Shown: positions 1-9,758 of the stretch, piece after piece
How positions within the stretch are numbered: position 1 is the stretch's first letter
Layout of the letters: every line of letters starts with the position of its first letter
Source of the DNA: Anastrepha obliqua
Lineage: Eukaryota; Arthropoda; Insecta; Diptera; Tephritidae
DNA length: 64,000 nucleotides
Assembly: GCF_027943255.1 (NCBI RefSeq)
Contig: NC_072893.1
Location: forward strand, 43,856,001 to 43,920,000
Direction of reading: 5' to 3'
Notes under the pieces: model-generated
The model's database searches: none
What the model was told of the DNA's origin: nothing
Seen by the model: only the letters and a program-made list of their open reading frames with translations
Program-made: the position numbers and the translations under genes

Positions 1-178
1 AAAGAAGAAAATTTATATTAAAGTAATAAAGCAAAATAAGTTTAATAAAAAGAAAAAAAATATACTAAAAGAGAGAAAAAAATATTAAAGTAATGAAACA
101 AAATAAATTATTGTATAATAAATTAAAGGAAAAAAAATATATTAAAGTAATAAAGCAAAATAAATGAAAGTAAAAGAA
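1..178. repeat. Degenerate AT-rich tandem repeat
   Basis: Three imperfect copies of a unit with the core ATTAAAGTAATAAAGCAAAA start near 18, 90 and 138, separated by A-rich filler. The region is over 80% A+T. From 178 to 478 the sequence is AT-rich with no recognisable gene. Confidence 0.6.
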
Positions 179-478
179 AAAATTGTTTTCTTCTTAGCGT
201 AATATAAATTAAACTAAAAAAAAATTATATAAAAATAATTTAGTTTCACTGAAATTCTAAAATTTTTTGTTGCTGAAAAGTTCAAAGTATTTTTTTTTCT
301 TTAAAGTTTTTCCTGTTTTTAGTAAAAAGAGAGACCACACAAGAATTGTATGCATAAATCGGATTGTTAGTAATATCTCAACGCCAGCACCTCCTGGAGA
401 TTAACACTTTGCTTTACTATAGCCGCAAATAAATAAAAAAAAACAAAGGAACTGCTTAGCCTTCATGAGAGGATATCT

Positions 479-612
479 GTTGTTGTTGTTGTTGTAGCAT
501 CATTAACATTCCCTATATTTCTTTCCGGGAATGCTGCTGGAGTAACAGTTCTTGGCCGGATATAAATCCGGATCGTTTCGATAACGTCGAACCGACTGTC
601 GTGAAAACGTGG
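479..612 (-). repeat. CAA-tailed dispersed repeat, copy 1
   Basis: One of several copies of a short interspersed unit. Read on the minus strand it runs from a GTCGGTTCGACGTTA-like block, through a perfect hairpin (CCGGAT, 4-base loop, ATCCGG at 556-571), to a (CAA)n tail at the low-coordinate end. Similar copies lie at 1205, 12413 and 19022, with partial ones at 9286 and 13636. The Jockey relic at 3890 has the same kind of tail, so this is probably the 3' end of a LINE or a SINE using that tail. No coding capacity is evident. Confidence 0.7.
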
Positions 613-654
613 ATATCTCGAAAGTCGTGGTTTGTATATATAACCGATCATTGC

Positions 655-1003
655 CTATTTGACAGGCATTTCTTACGACTAGGAGTTTTTCTAAAGAATT
701 TTGTAGAATCTGTGGTGATGAGGAAGAGGAAGGAACAGTTGAGCACTTCGTTTGCAATTGTCCAGCCTTAGCTAAAGCCAAAGCAGGTTTTCTAGGCAGA
801 TACTTTTTCAATTCTCTTATGGAACGGTCTGGTGTGGAGGTAGGACCAATCCTGGACTTCATAAGAACCACAAAATGGTTCCACGAAAAAAAATAAATGA
901 GGTTCCCGAGTCGCACAGTGGTAGCACAACGGACCTGTAAGGTCTAAGTGAGTTGGTCGTGCAGATCGTCTACCACCATAACCTAACCTAACCTAACCTA
1001 ACT
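655..1003 (+). mobile_element. RNase H LINE, 3' end with CCTAA tail
   Basis: This is the C-terminal end of a non-LTR retrotransposon ORF2. The reading frame from about 663 to the stop at 894-896 encodes a cysteine/histidine motif CRICGD...TVEHFVCNCPALAKAKAGF. That CxxC...H...C arrangement follows the RNase H domain in LOA/I-group elements and some R1-clade elements. After the stop comes about 80 bases of 3' UTR and then a tail of about five AACCT units at 979-1003. Everything upstream of the motif is missing, consistent with 5' truncation. The clade is inferred; the non-LTR origin is fairly secure. Confidence 0.8.
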
Positions 1004-1204
1004 CTTTTCGATCGTATTAAATTTTGACAAGGGTGTCCGTGCAGCACCGTTTTTGAACGCCACAAAAAACTAACATAACACAGTTACCAAAAAAATTCTA
1101 CTGAAAGCAGAACTAATTTGGAAAAAAAGATTTAAACAGACAAAAAGAACTCGAGTTTACAACTAGACAATTTTGTCAAAATCATAACAAAACACTTTCA
1201 CCTT

Positions 1205-1340
1205 GTTTTCGTTGTTGTTGTTGTACTGTAACAACAAAGTAAATTCCAAAATTTCGTTAATGTTTAGAGATTCTGCTGCAGTGACAGTCATTGCTCGGAT
1301 ATAAAGCCAGATCGTTTGACTATCGTCACTCACTGTCAAA
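1205..1340 (-). repeat. CAA-tailed dispersed repeat, copy 2 (diverged)
   Basis: TTGTTGTTGTTGTA opens the copy, followed by the diagnostic CTGCAGTGACAGTCATTGC and CGGATATAAAGCC blocks. It is more diverged than the copies at 479 and 12413, and the hairpin is damaged. Confidence 0.55.
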
Positions 1341-1429
1341 GTTTTCTGCGCTTCTATAAGCGCCTGGACAAGCAAGCACATCCGTCCCACCACAGTTTCT
1401 ATAAACGATTTCTCTTTGGCTATATGCTT

Positions 1430-1990
1430 TTCTGTTCCTGGTGTTCCTTTTGCTCCTTGGTTGTTAGCATTCGTACCTCGTCAGCTCTGCACTATTTCAG
1501 CACTCGAGCGAATTTTCGTCAGTATTGCAACTTTTCAATAATTCATTTAGTTTTTTTGAAAATTATTTCTGATATCGCATAGCTTCTGATATGATGCGAT
1601 TTTCTAATTTTTCGATACCAATGTGGGACTTTTTATATTTAGCTTTCAGTGATGTTAGCCGAATTCGTATCACTGCCGTTAATAGGCTATGATCCGACAG
1701 AATGTCTGCCCTTGGAAGTGTTTTCGACCGTATTTTTCGGATGATTTATATATTTTGTTAATCAAGAAGTAGTCGATTTGATTACATTTTAGGTTTCTTA
1801 TTCCATCTTGTAGGGATTGGCATGTGCAAAGCCGTCTTTCTAGCAGTTTGTAAGAAGTGGTACCTATAGGTAAGGTTAGGCGTATGTGGCTGATCTGAAT
1901 AGATCTCACATAGTCCACAAGGGACCGTAGTGTTTCCAGTGTTGTTGGAGTCGTGTTAAACATAGTTTGTGATACAAGAAATGATAGTTT
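1430..1990 (-). pseudogene. LINE AP-endonuclease domain, distal half
   Basis: On the minus strand one frame reads NQIDYFLINKIYKSS, the conserved segment near the end of the apurinic/apyrimidinic endonuclease domain of RTE-like LINEs (craniofacial-development-protein-2-like in automated annotations). After a frame change it continues with SDHSLLTAVIRIRL, the catalytic SDH motif. Downstream, LKAKYKKSHIGIEKL resembles the linker that precedes the reverse transcriptase in that family. Stops and frame changes are present. The proximal half of the domain appears to lie at 2780-3050, with a different LINE inserted between them. Confidence 0.6.
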
Positions 1991-2012
1991 TAATAAACAC
2001 TTTAAACTTTTT

Positions 2013-2645
2013 TCAGCAATATCTTTCAGAGATGAAAAGTATAAAGATCCCAGGAAGCTGTAACGAGTTCTGCTTAGAGCAGGGAAGTGGCAAAGCAGGT
2101 GTTCTACGTACCCATTTCTTCTTCACATAAGTACCCATTTCTTCTTCGCATAAGTTGCATGCGTCGTTCCGGACCATACCCATTTTAGCTGTATAATATG
2201 GAGTGAAACAATGTCCCGTGAATACTCCAACGAATATCTTACATTCCTTCTTTGGGAGTGATAAAACAATGTTGGTTGTTTTCGTGTTGCAAATTAGTAA
2301 CAATATATACATATACACTGTTTTTCCAGAGTTAGTTTCTCGTCTAGTTCCGTTTTCAAAACTGCGAATGAGGGATATATATGCGACGTATAGCCTAAGC
2401 AGGCCGGGTGCCCGCCTAAGCAAGCTCGTCAACTCTCTCATTTACCCTCTGTTCCCTTGTGTTATGGTACCCAGTAAATTTTGATCCGTCTATTCTCACA
2501 GAGCTCGCACATTTTGGATCTACAGTGTTGCAAGCATTCCGAGCTAGTCATTACAGCCACTATTGCTTTTATAGCAGCTTGACTATCGATGCAAATGATT
2601 GTGCAAGTGTCGAGAGGAGTGAATTCCAATGCTTCGTTACAGCAT
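2013..2645 (-). pseudogene. RNase H LINE fragment (LOA/I-group)
   Basis: Minus-strand remains of an RNase H domain plus the following zinc-knuckle-like tail. IICIDSQAAIKAIVAVM near 2600 carries a catalytic Asp. SLPKKECKIFVGVFTGHCF and NDACNLCEEE lie further downstream. The same SLPKKECK...TGHC block occurs in the LINE at 44885-45720, so both belong to one family. The frame shifts several times. It sits between two halves of an endonuclease domain in the same orientation, suggesting insertion into an older LINE. Confidence 0.75.
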
Positions 2646-2779
2646 AGATCACAACTTGATACATGTTATAGTGATTGGGGAACCTGAAAGACTTATGCAC
2701 CTTTAATAAACTCTTCTCTTCCCCTTTCATTTCTATCTCTTAGTACGCGTTTTTCAGTCACATTTGGTGTTTTCTCTTA

Positions 2780-3050
2780 GATTGTTTTGTTTTAGATTTC
2801 AATATCGCCATCCTGTCGCAGTCTAGAATAAATTCGATAATCTTTCCACTACACTTTTCCGCGCTCATAATGCCTACACCTCGTCTATGCGCTGAAGAGT
2901 GATTTCCTTAGTAATAAAAGTGTTGATTGAAGTCATGTTTCGCTTACACTCATAGGAAGTCGAATCTTAGTCTGGTAAATTCATTGATGTGTTGTTTAAT
3001 TTACCTGATCCGTACAAATTTCTTGCATTCCATGTCGTTACATTTAGGTT
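2780..3050 (-). pseudogene. LINE AP-endonuclease domain, proximal half
   Basis: The minus strand reads NLNVTTWNARNLYGSGKLN near 3050, matching the TWNVRTLY start of LINE endonucleases. Later RRGVGIMSAEKCSGKIIEF matches the GVGIxL segment typical of the RTE-like group. The reading frame is broken. Orientation and order fit the distal half at 1430-1990, so the two are read as one element split by the fragment at 2013-2645. Confidence 0.55.
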
Positions 3051-3091
3051 CCTTATGAATATTTCATAATATTTTTAGTCTTTAGTTATTT

Positions 3092-3559
3092 GTGTGTTAC
3101 TTCTACGTAATTGTCATGGGAAAGTGTAACTTTAGTGATTTCCCGTTACCTTGTGAAGAGCATAAAATAGTAAAAATAAATACCAAATTAATGCGTCACT
3201 TCAATATTACAATAAAATCGATTAATATTCAACGGGCCACAAAAGCCATTTGTTCATACATATGTAAACATCAACAATTGGCTTCTTTACATGAAGTTAT
3301 CAAAATAATAGAATATTTTAGAACAGCAAACAAATGTTCACCATTTATAGTTTTATCAATAATTAAAATTAAATTGCGTTTAGCATTTGAAATGAATGCC
3401 ATTTATGTGCATACAGTTGGAGTGACTAAAGCCTTACAACCTGGCACCGCATCACTCCACACCACGCCTGACCTCTTCGTCGAACACCCCAACGCCACCC
3501 CCTCGTTCGCTGCTCCTCCCATATGCCACCACATTGTGCATCGTGACCACCGTTGTTGA
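3092..3559 (+). CDS. Unrecognised ORF, 155 codons
   Basis: An open frame rich in Ile, Lys and His in its first 110 codons, then Pro/Thr-rich where base composition changes to C-rich near 3440. I recognise no domain, signal peptide or catalytic motif. The break in composition suggests the last third is not part of the same coding unit. It could be a decayed transposase N-terminus, a host exon or a chance ORF. Confidence 0.15.
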   Translation: MCYFYVIVMGKCNFSDFPLPCEEHKIVKINTKLMRHFNITIKSINIQRATKAICSYICKHQQLASLHEVIKIIEYFRTANKCSPFIVLSIIKIKLRLAFEMNAIYVHTVGVTKALQPGTASLHTTPDLFVEHPNATPSFAAPPICHHIVHRDHRC

Positions 3560-3792
3560 ACTGACTGGGCCAACCGGTTTAAAAATACTCGTATTTGCAA
3601 CCGCAGCCAGTCGTATGTAGGTACATCCAGCCAGCCAGTCATAATGTCAGTTTGTCAGCCAGAAGACCAAAGCAATAACCAGTAACCAAAGTCAGTGCAG
3701 CAGCTTCATTGGAGCATTTGCAAGAGGCAGCACATTTTATGCCTGTTGCAAAGTAGACTTTGGATAACAAAAAATGCCCGTATATGGGCGGA

Positions 3793-3858
3793 TGTTGTAT
3801 GTATGTATGTATTATAGTATATGTGTGTATGTATGCGTGAGTATGTATGTATACTCTT
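3793..3858. repeat. GTAT/GTGT microsatellite
   Basis: Imperfect TATG repeats with GT interruptions. From 3560 to 3890 I see nothing else. Confidence 0.8.
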
Positions 3859-3889
3859 CTATATGTTTATAAGGATGGCACAAAAAATA

Positions 3890-4396
3890 TTTTTTGTTGT
3901 TGTCGTTGTAGCAGTACCTTTGCCCTGCCAGTGTAGCATAATCACCGGTCGTCTTCGTCTAGTTCATCTAACGGTAGGCCCAGGAAACTAGCTGTTTCGA
4001 CGGGTTGGGTCCAGAGGGAGAGGGGTGTTAGATGAGTGGGTTTAATGGGGCATGTGAAAAGGTGCTTAGTGTCGTGCGGGGTGCCTTCACATGCTGGACA
4101 TATGTTAAGTATGTCGGGGTCGATTCTGGATAAGTAGGACCTGCTACAATATCCAGAACGTAATTGTGCCAAGCTTACGCGGGACTCTCGGGGAAGTTGG
4201 AGCTCTTCGTCTGCGATTGGTGGTGGTTGGACTCCGATAACGCCATACGGAGGTCGGGAGCTTAAGAAGGTGGTGAGAGTTTCCCGATGAATGTCGTTCA
4301 TGGCCTGTTTGTACACTGTCCGATCTACTCCCATAGCAGCCGGTTCTACGTTACCGGAATAACTCGGGTTTTTCCCGACCAAGAGCTGCCACCCCT
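3890..4396 (-). mobile_element. Jockey-clade LINE, 3' end
   Basis: The minus-strand frame 4382-3942 encodes the C-terminus of a Jockey-clade ORF2. It has ELQLPRESRVSLAQLRSGYC, then DILNICPACEGTPHDTKHLF (CxxC...H...C), then THLTPLSLWTQPVETASFLG and an acidic end. These are hallmarks of the post-RT region of Jockey-like elements in flies; there is no RNase H. The 3' UTR is short and ends in a CAA-rich tail at 3890-3915. The 146-codon frame is intact, so the insertion may be relatively young, but RT and endonuclease are absent (5' truncation). A GGTTCTACGTTACCGG block at about 4340-4360 resembles the CAA-tailed repeats elsewhere in the window. Confidence 0.85.
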
Positions 4397-4570
4397 TGTT
4401 CTATGACCAAGAAAATTGCTCTACTATTTTTTTTACTTATTTAATTTTTTCATTTACTATACACCTGTACCGCCGCCACCTCTTTGAAAATTACCTTTGA
4501 ATAAATGTGGAAAGAATGCACCGTTCCGCAAATTGGGTATAATATATCATATTTGTATGTATATATAGAA

Positions 4571-4851
4571 GGAGCTAGGCCAAACAGCCAAAAGGTTGTA
4601 GGAGCCAATTTGTGGCGTGCGTCTTGATGTTGTTCCACAAATGGAGGGACCTACAGTTTTAAGCCGGCTCCAGATGGCAGATATTTTTTATGAGGAGCTT
4701 TTTCATGGAAGAAATACCCTCAGATGTTTGCCATTGCCTGCAGAGGGGCGACTTTTTCTTAATTTTGGTCTTCCACCGAGATTCAAACCTACGTTCTCTC
4801 TGAATTCCGAATAATAGTCACGCATCAACCCATTTGGCTACGGTGGTCGCC
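4571..4851 (-). mobile_element. tRNA-derived SINE, copy A
   Basis: Nearly full-length copy of the SINE best preserved at 33806-34104. On the minus strand the head contains a pol III A-box-like GTAGCCAAATGGG and a B-box-like GGTTTGAATCT, followed by the body and the shared CCTCCATTTGTGGAACAAC block. The terminal 30 bases (4571-4600) are in the opposite orientation to the body, a local inversion. No clear target duplication was found. Confidence 0.8.
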
Positions 4852-6068
4852 GTATTTATCGATATTATTACTTAAGGCGTCTTCGATTCGCTTCTTCTCT
4901 GCTCGTTATCTCTGCTCACTTGAAGAAAAAATTGCAAGCGAAAGCAACAACAAAGTTATCGAACAAGATTCGCGGCTAGGGAGTAGGATTACACGTCACA
5001 AACTGGCAAAACTCTCTATTTTCACAAACAAATCAAATTTTACTCAGCTCTTTTCCAGTTTATTTATACCAGTTACTTCATCTATTCGCCACTTGATAAC
5101 GCTTGGCGAAACGAATAGGCGTTTATTATTTGTAAATTTTTTTTTGTGTTAAATAAAGCATAGAGTAAATAATAAATAAAATAAAAAAAGAATAAATAAA
5201 AAAAATAAAAAATATTAAAAAAATTTCTCAAATTTTTTTACTGCCATAGAACAAAATTAGTGGGTAGTATCGATTTTTTTTAATAATTTTTTTTTTTTTT
5301 GTGCTATCCTAATGTATGCGCATGTATGTGTATCTACAAATGGCTTTGCAAATGCCAATTATTTGTTATTATTCACTTGTTTGCTTCTGTTATTCTGAGT
5401 AACTTTTTTCTAAGGTATTTTGTTGGTTGGCAACCTCGCCCCCAGTCCCACTCTGCCATATTTGCCACAACCATTTAATCTGCAGTATTTGCGCTCTCTT
5501 CTGTTTTGCTTGTTTTCTCAACTGCTTTTCGATTGCACCGCTTCTAGGTATTTACTTATTTATTTATTTTATTTTAATTTATTATTGCATTATTCCAGTT
5601 TTTGTTTGCCTACTGTTGGCGTCGTATTTTACTGGTAAGCGGCTAAGCGGCAATTTATATTTTTATACCACACATTTTTGTTGCTATTTTTATCACATTG
5701 CTATGACTTACATACATAACTACTTCCATGATTAATGCAAAGTAAAACAGGCGATGTAGAAAAAAACACAAAAAAAAAAATGAAAAAAGTAAAACTTACG
5801 TGCATATAAAACATTGCAAGTTTTTAAGCTAATTCGAATTGCGTGGTAATAAATTGGATTTTCCAAATAACGAAAACTACAAAAAATTCGCAAACCTATG
5901 AATCATCGCTGCCACAAGTTTTGACGTCTCTGGAGCAAAAATAAGAAGAAAGTAAAAAACTACAACTTCCAAAAAACAAAAAAACATGCAAGTAAAGGAA
6001 TGAAAAATTACCTGCAAAAAACCCTCGAAGGCAAGACACAAAATGTGTGTTTCAACCCACGCGCTTAC
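4852..6068. other. AT-rich DNA without a supported gene
   Basis: Contains A/T homopolymer tracts around 5150-5310 and unremarkable sequence from 5320 to 6060. Open frames here are T-rich and show no protein features. Confidence 0.5.
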
Positions 6069-6195
6069 CTTTATTCTCAAACGAACTCCGCTTGCTGCTC
6101 TTTCGCCCCTTGCTTGACTTCGGCCGCCCGCCCGTCCTCCGACGTCGCCTGGGTGAGTTATTGGCAAATATGAGCAACCAGTTTTTAAGCGTCAT
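6069..6195 (-). CDS. Candidate first coding exon, basic protein
   Basis: The minus-strand ATG at 6195 opens 42 codons ending exactly at a consensus splice donor (AAAG|GTAAGC, intron starting at 6068). The peptide starts MTLKNWLLIFANNSP and continues with a run of Arg and then Lys/Ser/Gly-rich sequence (RPKSSKGRKSSKRSSFENK), like a nuclear localisation or polybasic segment. Local GC is much higher than in the flanks. A CCCAG just before the GCGACG block could instead be a splice acceptor, giving a shorter internal exon. I do not recognise the protein and cannot see a downstream exon. It may be chance. Confidence 0.3.
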
Positions 6196-7122
6196 CGGCA
6201 GCTCACACAACACAGGCCTCACTGGCAGGCGACAAGGCTGAGGTTTGAGACGAGGTTCGGGTTGACGGGCGGGGGGGAGCGAAAGGGTGCATAAAAACAC
6301 CAAAACTCAAACAGGCGGCGTCACACAGACAGTCCATTCAGCTGGCAAACAGGCAAAAACAACAACATTAGTTGAAAAGGTCTGAAAGCAAAAAAAAAAA
6401 AACCACAAAAAACAAAAACAAATCAAAAACCAAAGCATTGCAATAAAACCGCAAGCAATGAGCCAAAATATCAAAATATCTATAAAACAAACACCAAAGC
6501 GTCTCCAAAACCCGTTTTTGGACACAATCGTCGTCTGTCTCTGTGCAGTCGCTCATTTGTGCTTGATTGCTGTGGTTTCTTGTTGCTGTTGCTGTTGCTG
6601 TGCTTTCTGCTGCTCTGCTCCATGTGCTTTTTGTTTTCATCTGTACTTTTATTATATTTACTAAAGTTTTTGTTGTTGTTATTGTCACTGATTTTCCTGC
6701 CATTTTATTATTCTCATTCTCGCTTTGTTGATTTATGTGTTTCTTCTGCATTTCTTTTATGCCCTCTTAATTTTTTCTTTCCATTGTTTTTTTTTTTTTT
6801 GTTTTGTTTGTTATTCATTGTTGTTCCAGCAGCAGCAGCAGCAGAAGAAGAAATCCAAGCACAAAGAACGCTTATATGGAAAGAAATAACTCAACTTTAC
6901 TCAATATTTCTTGTTTATCTCTTCTTCGGACTACCTTCGTACTGGCATTAGCATGTTTTCGTGCCTTGGTTGTGGCGCTGCTGCTCTTCGTCTTCCTCTG
7001 TCACTCTGCCACTTCATATGTAGCCGTTTCAAGTGCTGCCTTATATGTGAATAGTTGGTCTGCCGCCTGGATTGCTTTGGCTGGTTAGCAGTTGGCTATC
7101 CTTTGCTTGTCTACTTACTTAC
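6196..7122. other. Low-complexity region, no gene
   Basis: T-rich sequence with TTGCTG repeats near 6585-6605 and a CAG/AGA run near 6828-6850. The ORFs are Leu/Phe/Cys-rich translations of these repeats. Confidence 0.6.
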
Positions 7123-7147
7123 GAGGGTGGTCGATAAGTACCGAAAA
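7123..7147. mobile_element. Mariner-like terminal repeat, left
   Basis: CGAGGGTGGTCGATAAGTACC after a TA. Its inverted partner CCACCCTCG followed by TA lies at 10560-10570. The 3.4 kb between them would be a mariner swollen by later insertions. Confidence 0.45.
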
Positions 7148-7215
7148 ATATAGACGGTAAAAATTGTGTGTAAAGGAATGGAACGTTTTACTTTTCAGCT
7201 TAGTCTGCCTTAACC

Positions 7216-7770
7216 CTATCAAGAACTATGATATCAGTAAATGACTCGCAGGTAAGATAGAATAAATGATTATTTTGATTGCGTTGAACGTTGGATTAAG
7301 TCAATCGAGCTTAACTCTGCTTTGGGCACCTTTTTTAAAACTTTCTGTTGGCCACCCAGATTCGGCTAGACCTTTTTTGACTTTAACATATTTCTATTAT
7401 AGCTGAAGACTTGAGGTTCCAGGTAGCTTCCTAAAATTTAATTTACAATCGATTTATGTGCATAACCTTTTAAATAAGTTCTTCGAATGGGACGAAAAAC
7501 GGCTAGACCCGGTTGCCCAACCGAAGGTCTTGAAAAAGGTGCCCCACGGAGGGTTAAAAATAAATTATTAGTGTGGCACATTTGCCATATGTTCCCATAA
7601 AAATACCTGTAAATAAATGGGGGTCTGACCAGATCCGAGTGCCCAACATAAGGTTTTAAAAAAGGTGTCCAAAGGAGAGTTAAGCTCGATTTGCTTATCG
7701 TTCGACGTAATCAAAATAATCGTTTATTCTATCTTACCTCCGAGTCATATATTGATAGCTCTTGAAATAG
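7216..7770. mobile_element. Foldback element with internal repeat
   Basis: Two inverted arms of about 150 bp (7216-7372 and 7622-7770, roughly 75-85% identical by eye) share blocks such as GGTAAGATAGAATAAA and TCGAGCTTAACTCT. A third copy of the inner arm sequence, in the same orientation as the right arm, lies at 7500-7557 (GGTCTTGAAAAAGGTG...). There is no ORF. The structure fits a foldback-type or hairpin MITE. The superfamily is unknown. Confidence 0.65.
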
Positions 7771-8134
7771 AAAATAGTTACATGGACCTAAATGGGGTTG
7801 ATATGCCAGATGAGGGGCTAACCCCCACTTAGATTCATGCAATTTCGTCAATGCGGTGTGTTGTTTTGGTCGAAAAACTTATTTTATTCCTTGCCAAATG
7901 CAGCATTTTTTGTTCAGATCGGCGTCGATTTGATTAAAAAAAATCTCAAATACTTTTTAATTTTAAGATAGTCAAAACCCTTACCGCAGAGCAATTTTTT
8001 GTTCCTGTTTTGTGTGAAAATTAAACAATAGAAGGAATATTCGTGGGGGGTTAAATTGAGAGAGCAACATAAATATGTGAGTGATTTGTAATGAGGCACG
8101 CGGCACTAGACGGGGTTAGTTTACTGGGACGGCA

Positions 8135-8908
8135 CACACTGGGGATTTTGCGGAAAAAGTCAAATTTGCAACATACCACCTACGCAATGTTTAATGGTAT
8201 TTCTAAATTCCAGAATAGAATCAAACAGAATTACTAAACTCCGACTTACAGTTTTTTTTTTATAGATATGTCAAAAGTATAATTTTTTTATAGTATTGAA
8301 CTGACTAAGAAAAAACTTCAAAGCCCAAGGTGGTTTTTTTTTCTTTTTGCTTGAGCCGACTTCCAATTTTTTATTTTTCATTTAGGATACGATATTTTTG
8401 ATTATCTATTTATAATTAATTTTACGAAAAAAAAAAAAAATTATATTCCTTCATATTCTTGGATCTGCAAGTTGAGCTACATTTACCTACGGTCAGAAAC
8501 TAGTATCAACGTGTTGCTTAATAACATCTCTTTCAGTTTTAATCAATTGCAGGTGCCACCAGGCGCCATTGATTATTTTTTGGCAATGATAATAATTAAA
8601 CGCTTTCTAGTGTGTGCATAATGATAACGAAAAACTTTTAATTTTGTTTTGACATTTTGAGGGTAATTCAGAATTATGAACTTACATGTATCCTGTGCGT
8701 CAATATTTGCTGGCTTATATTAATAAAAAAAAAAAAAATATGAATTGAAAAAAAAAGTTTTTTTTTTAATATAATTTTTTTAAAAAATAGTTTTTAGACA
8801 TGTTCTTTTCATACACAAATATATACAACTTCGTTAGTAGTAAAAAATGCAAATATTTTTTGTGATGTATACTTTTTTCCGCATCTCTGTACAAAAATCC
8901 CCAGTGTG
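8135..8908. mobile_element. Transib-like MITE with RSS-like ends
   Basis: A 774-bp element flanked by a perfect 5-bp duplication CGGCA (8130-8134 and 8909-8913). Each end starts with the heptamer CACACTG. On the left a 12-bp spacer (8142-8153) leads to the A-rich nonamer AAAAAGTCA (8154-8162). On the right, read inward, a 23-bp spacer (8879-8901) leads to AAAAAAGTA (8870-8878). Transib transposons are known to make 5-bp GC-rich duplications and to have CACWATG...nonamer ends related to V(D)J recombination signals. The interior is AT-rich with no transposase, so the copy is non-autonomous. Confidence 0.7.
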
Positions 8909-8913
8909 CGGCA

Positions 8914-9286
8914 GCCCGATGGTCAGGAAAAACCAGAGTTATTAACCAAACCGGATTATTTGACCAAACACCAAGTAAATGCCATCATGCAAGCACTCTG
9001 TATTCACCTGATATTGCCCCGTGCGATTTCTTTTTGTTTCCCAAGTTGAAGTTACCACTTCGTGGAAGAAGATTTCAGTCGATGGACGAGATTAAAGAGA
9101 ATGCGACGAAGGAGCTGAAGGCCATCCCTTCGTCGACCTACCAGGGGTGCATGGAGGACTGGGTTAAACGATGGCACATGTGTGTTGCTTCAGACGTGTC
9201 ATATTTTGAAGGAGCTAAAATAAATTTGCCTGAAATTTAACTCTGTTTTATTTAATTTAACTTTCCCGGTACTTTCTGTTCATAGG
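8914..9286 (+). pseudogene. Mariner transposase C-terminus, copy 1
   Basis: The end of a mariner (DD34D) transposase. The frame 9034-9240 encodes FPKLKLPLRGRRFQSMDEI and a WVKRWHMCVASDVSYFEG end; just upstream is a degraded SPD segment carrying the third catalytic Asp. The family normally has about 345 residues and only the last 90 or so remain. A 3' terminal repeat TACTTTCTGTTCATAGGG follows the stop. The same family is present at 13274-13635 on the other strand. The Transib-like MITE abuts its truncated 5' side. Confidence 0.85.
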
Positions 9287-9530
9287 GTAAATCCGGGTCG
9301 TTCTCGTTACGTAGAACCAACATTCGTGGAAAGTTTGGGAAATGCTCCTAGACGTTTGCTTCAAATAGCTGTCATAACAGCCCCACATATTTATGGGGAA
9401 TGTTTTTGCTTTTATAACAAAAACAATAACAACAACAGATTTGTCAGCTTTCCTATGTCAGCCTGTTCTATGTACCGGAATGGCTCGGACTCTTCCTGAC
9501 CAAGGGCTAACGCCTCAGTACATTAACCCT
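9286..9530. repeat. Scrambled pieces of the CAA-tailed repeat
   Basis: Three blocks in mixed orientation: AAATCCGGGTCGTTCTCG at about 9290, TATGGGGAATGTTTTTGC with an ACAATAACAACAACA tail near 9395-9445, and a TGTACCGGAATGGCTCGG block near 9470. Probably two or more broken copies. Confidence 0.5.
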
Positions 9531-9758
9531 GGGCGACCGTTACTTATATGAGATAGGCGACAATGTTGAACTGCTGCGACACCAACGACAAGACCAACAG
9601 ATCAGTCAAATAATTAAATTGTGTTGCAAGATGATGTCGATTCTACAAATATAAAAATTTGTGTATCTATTATCAAATTTCCGGTGAAGGAAAAAGAGAG
9701 AAAGATTATATATTACAAATACTCTTATTTAAACAATCAGGCACCAGTCAGCCTTTAA

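Noticed and set aside
979..1003. CCTAA repeat as a true telomere or interstitial telomere
   Set aside because: Only about five units, directly after a LINE stop codon and UTR, and a second LINE has the same tail, so it is an element tail.
3092..3559. 155-codon ORF as a host gene
   Set aside because: No recognised domain, composition break in the middle, and LINE endonuclease sequence directly upstream. Kept only as a low-confidence ORF.
6559..6951. Leu/Cys-rich plus-strand ORFs that look like membrane proteins
   Set aside because: They translate TTGCTG and T-rich repeats; both strands are open in several frames.
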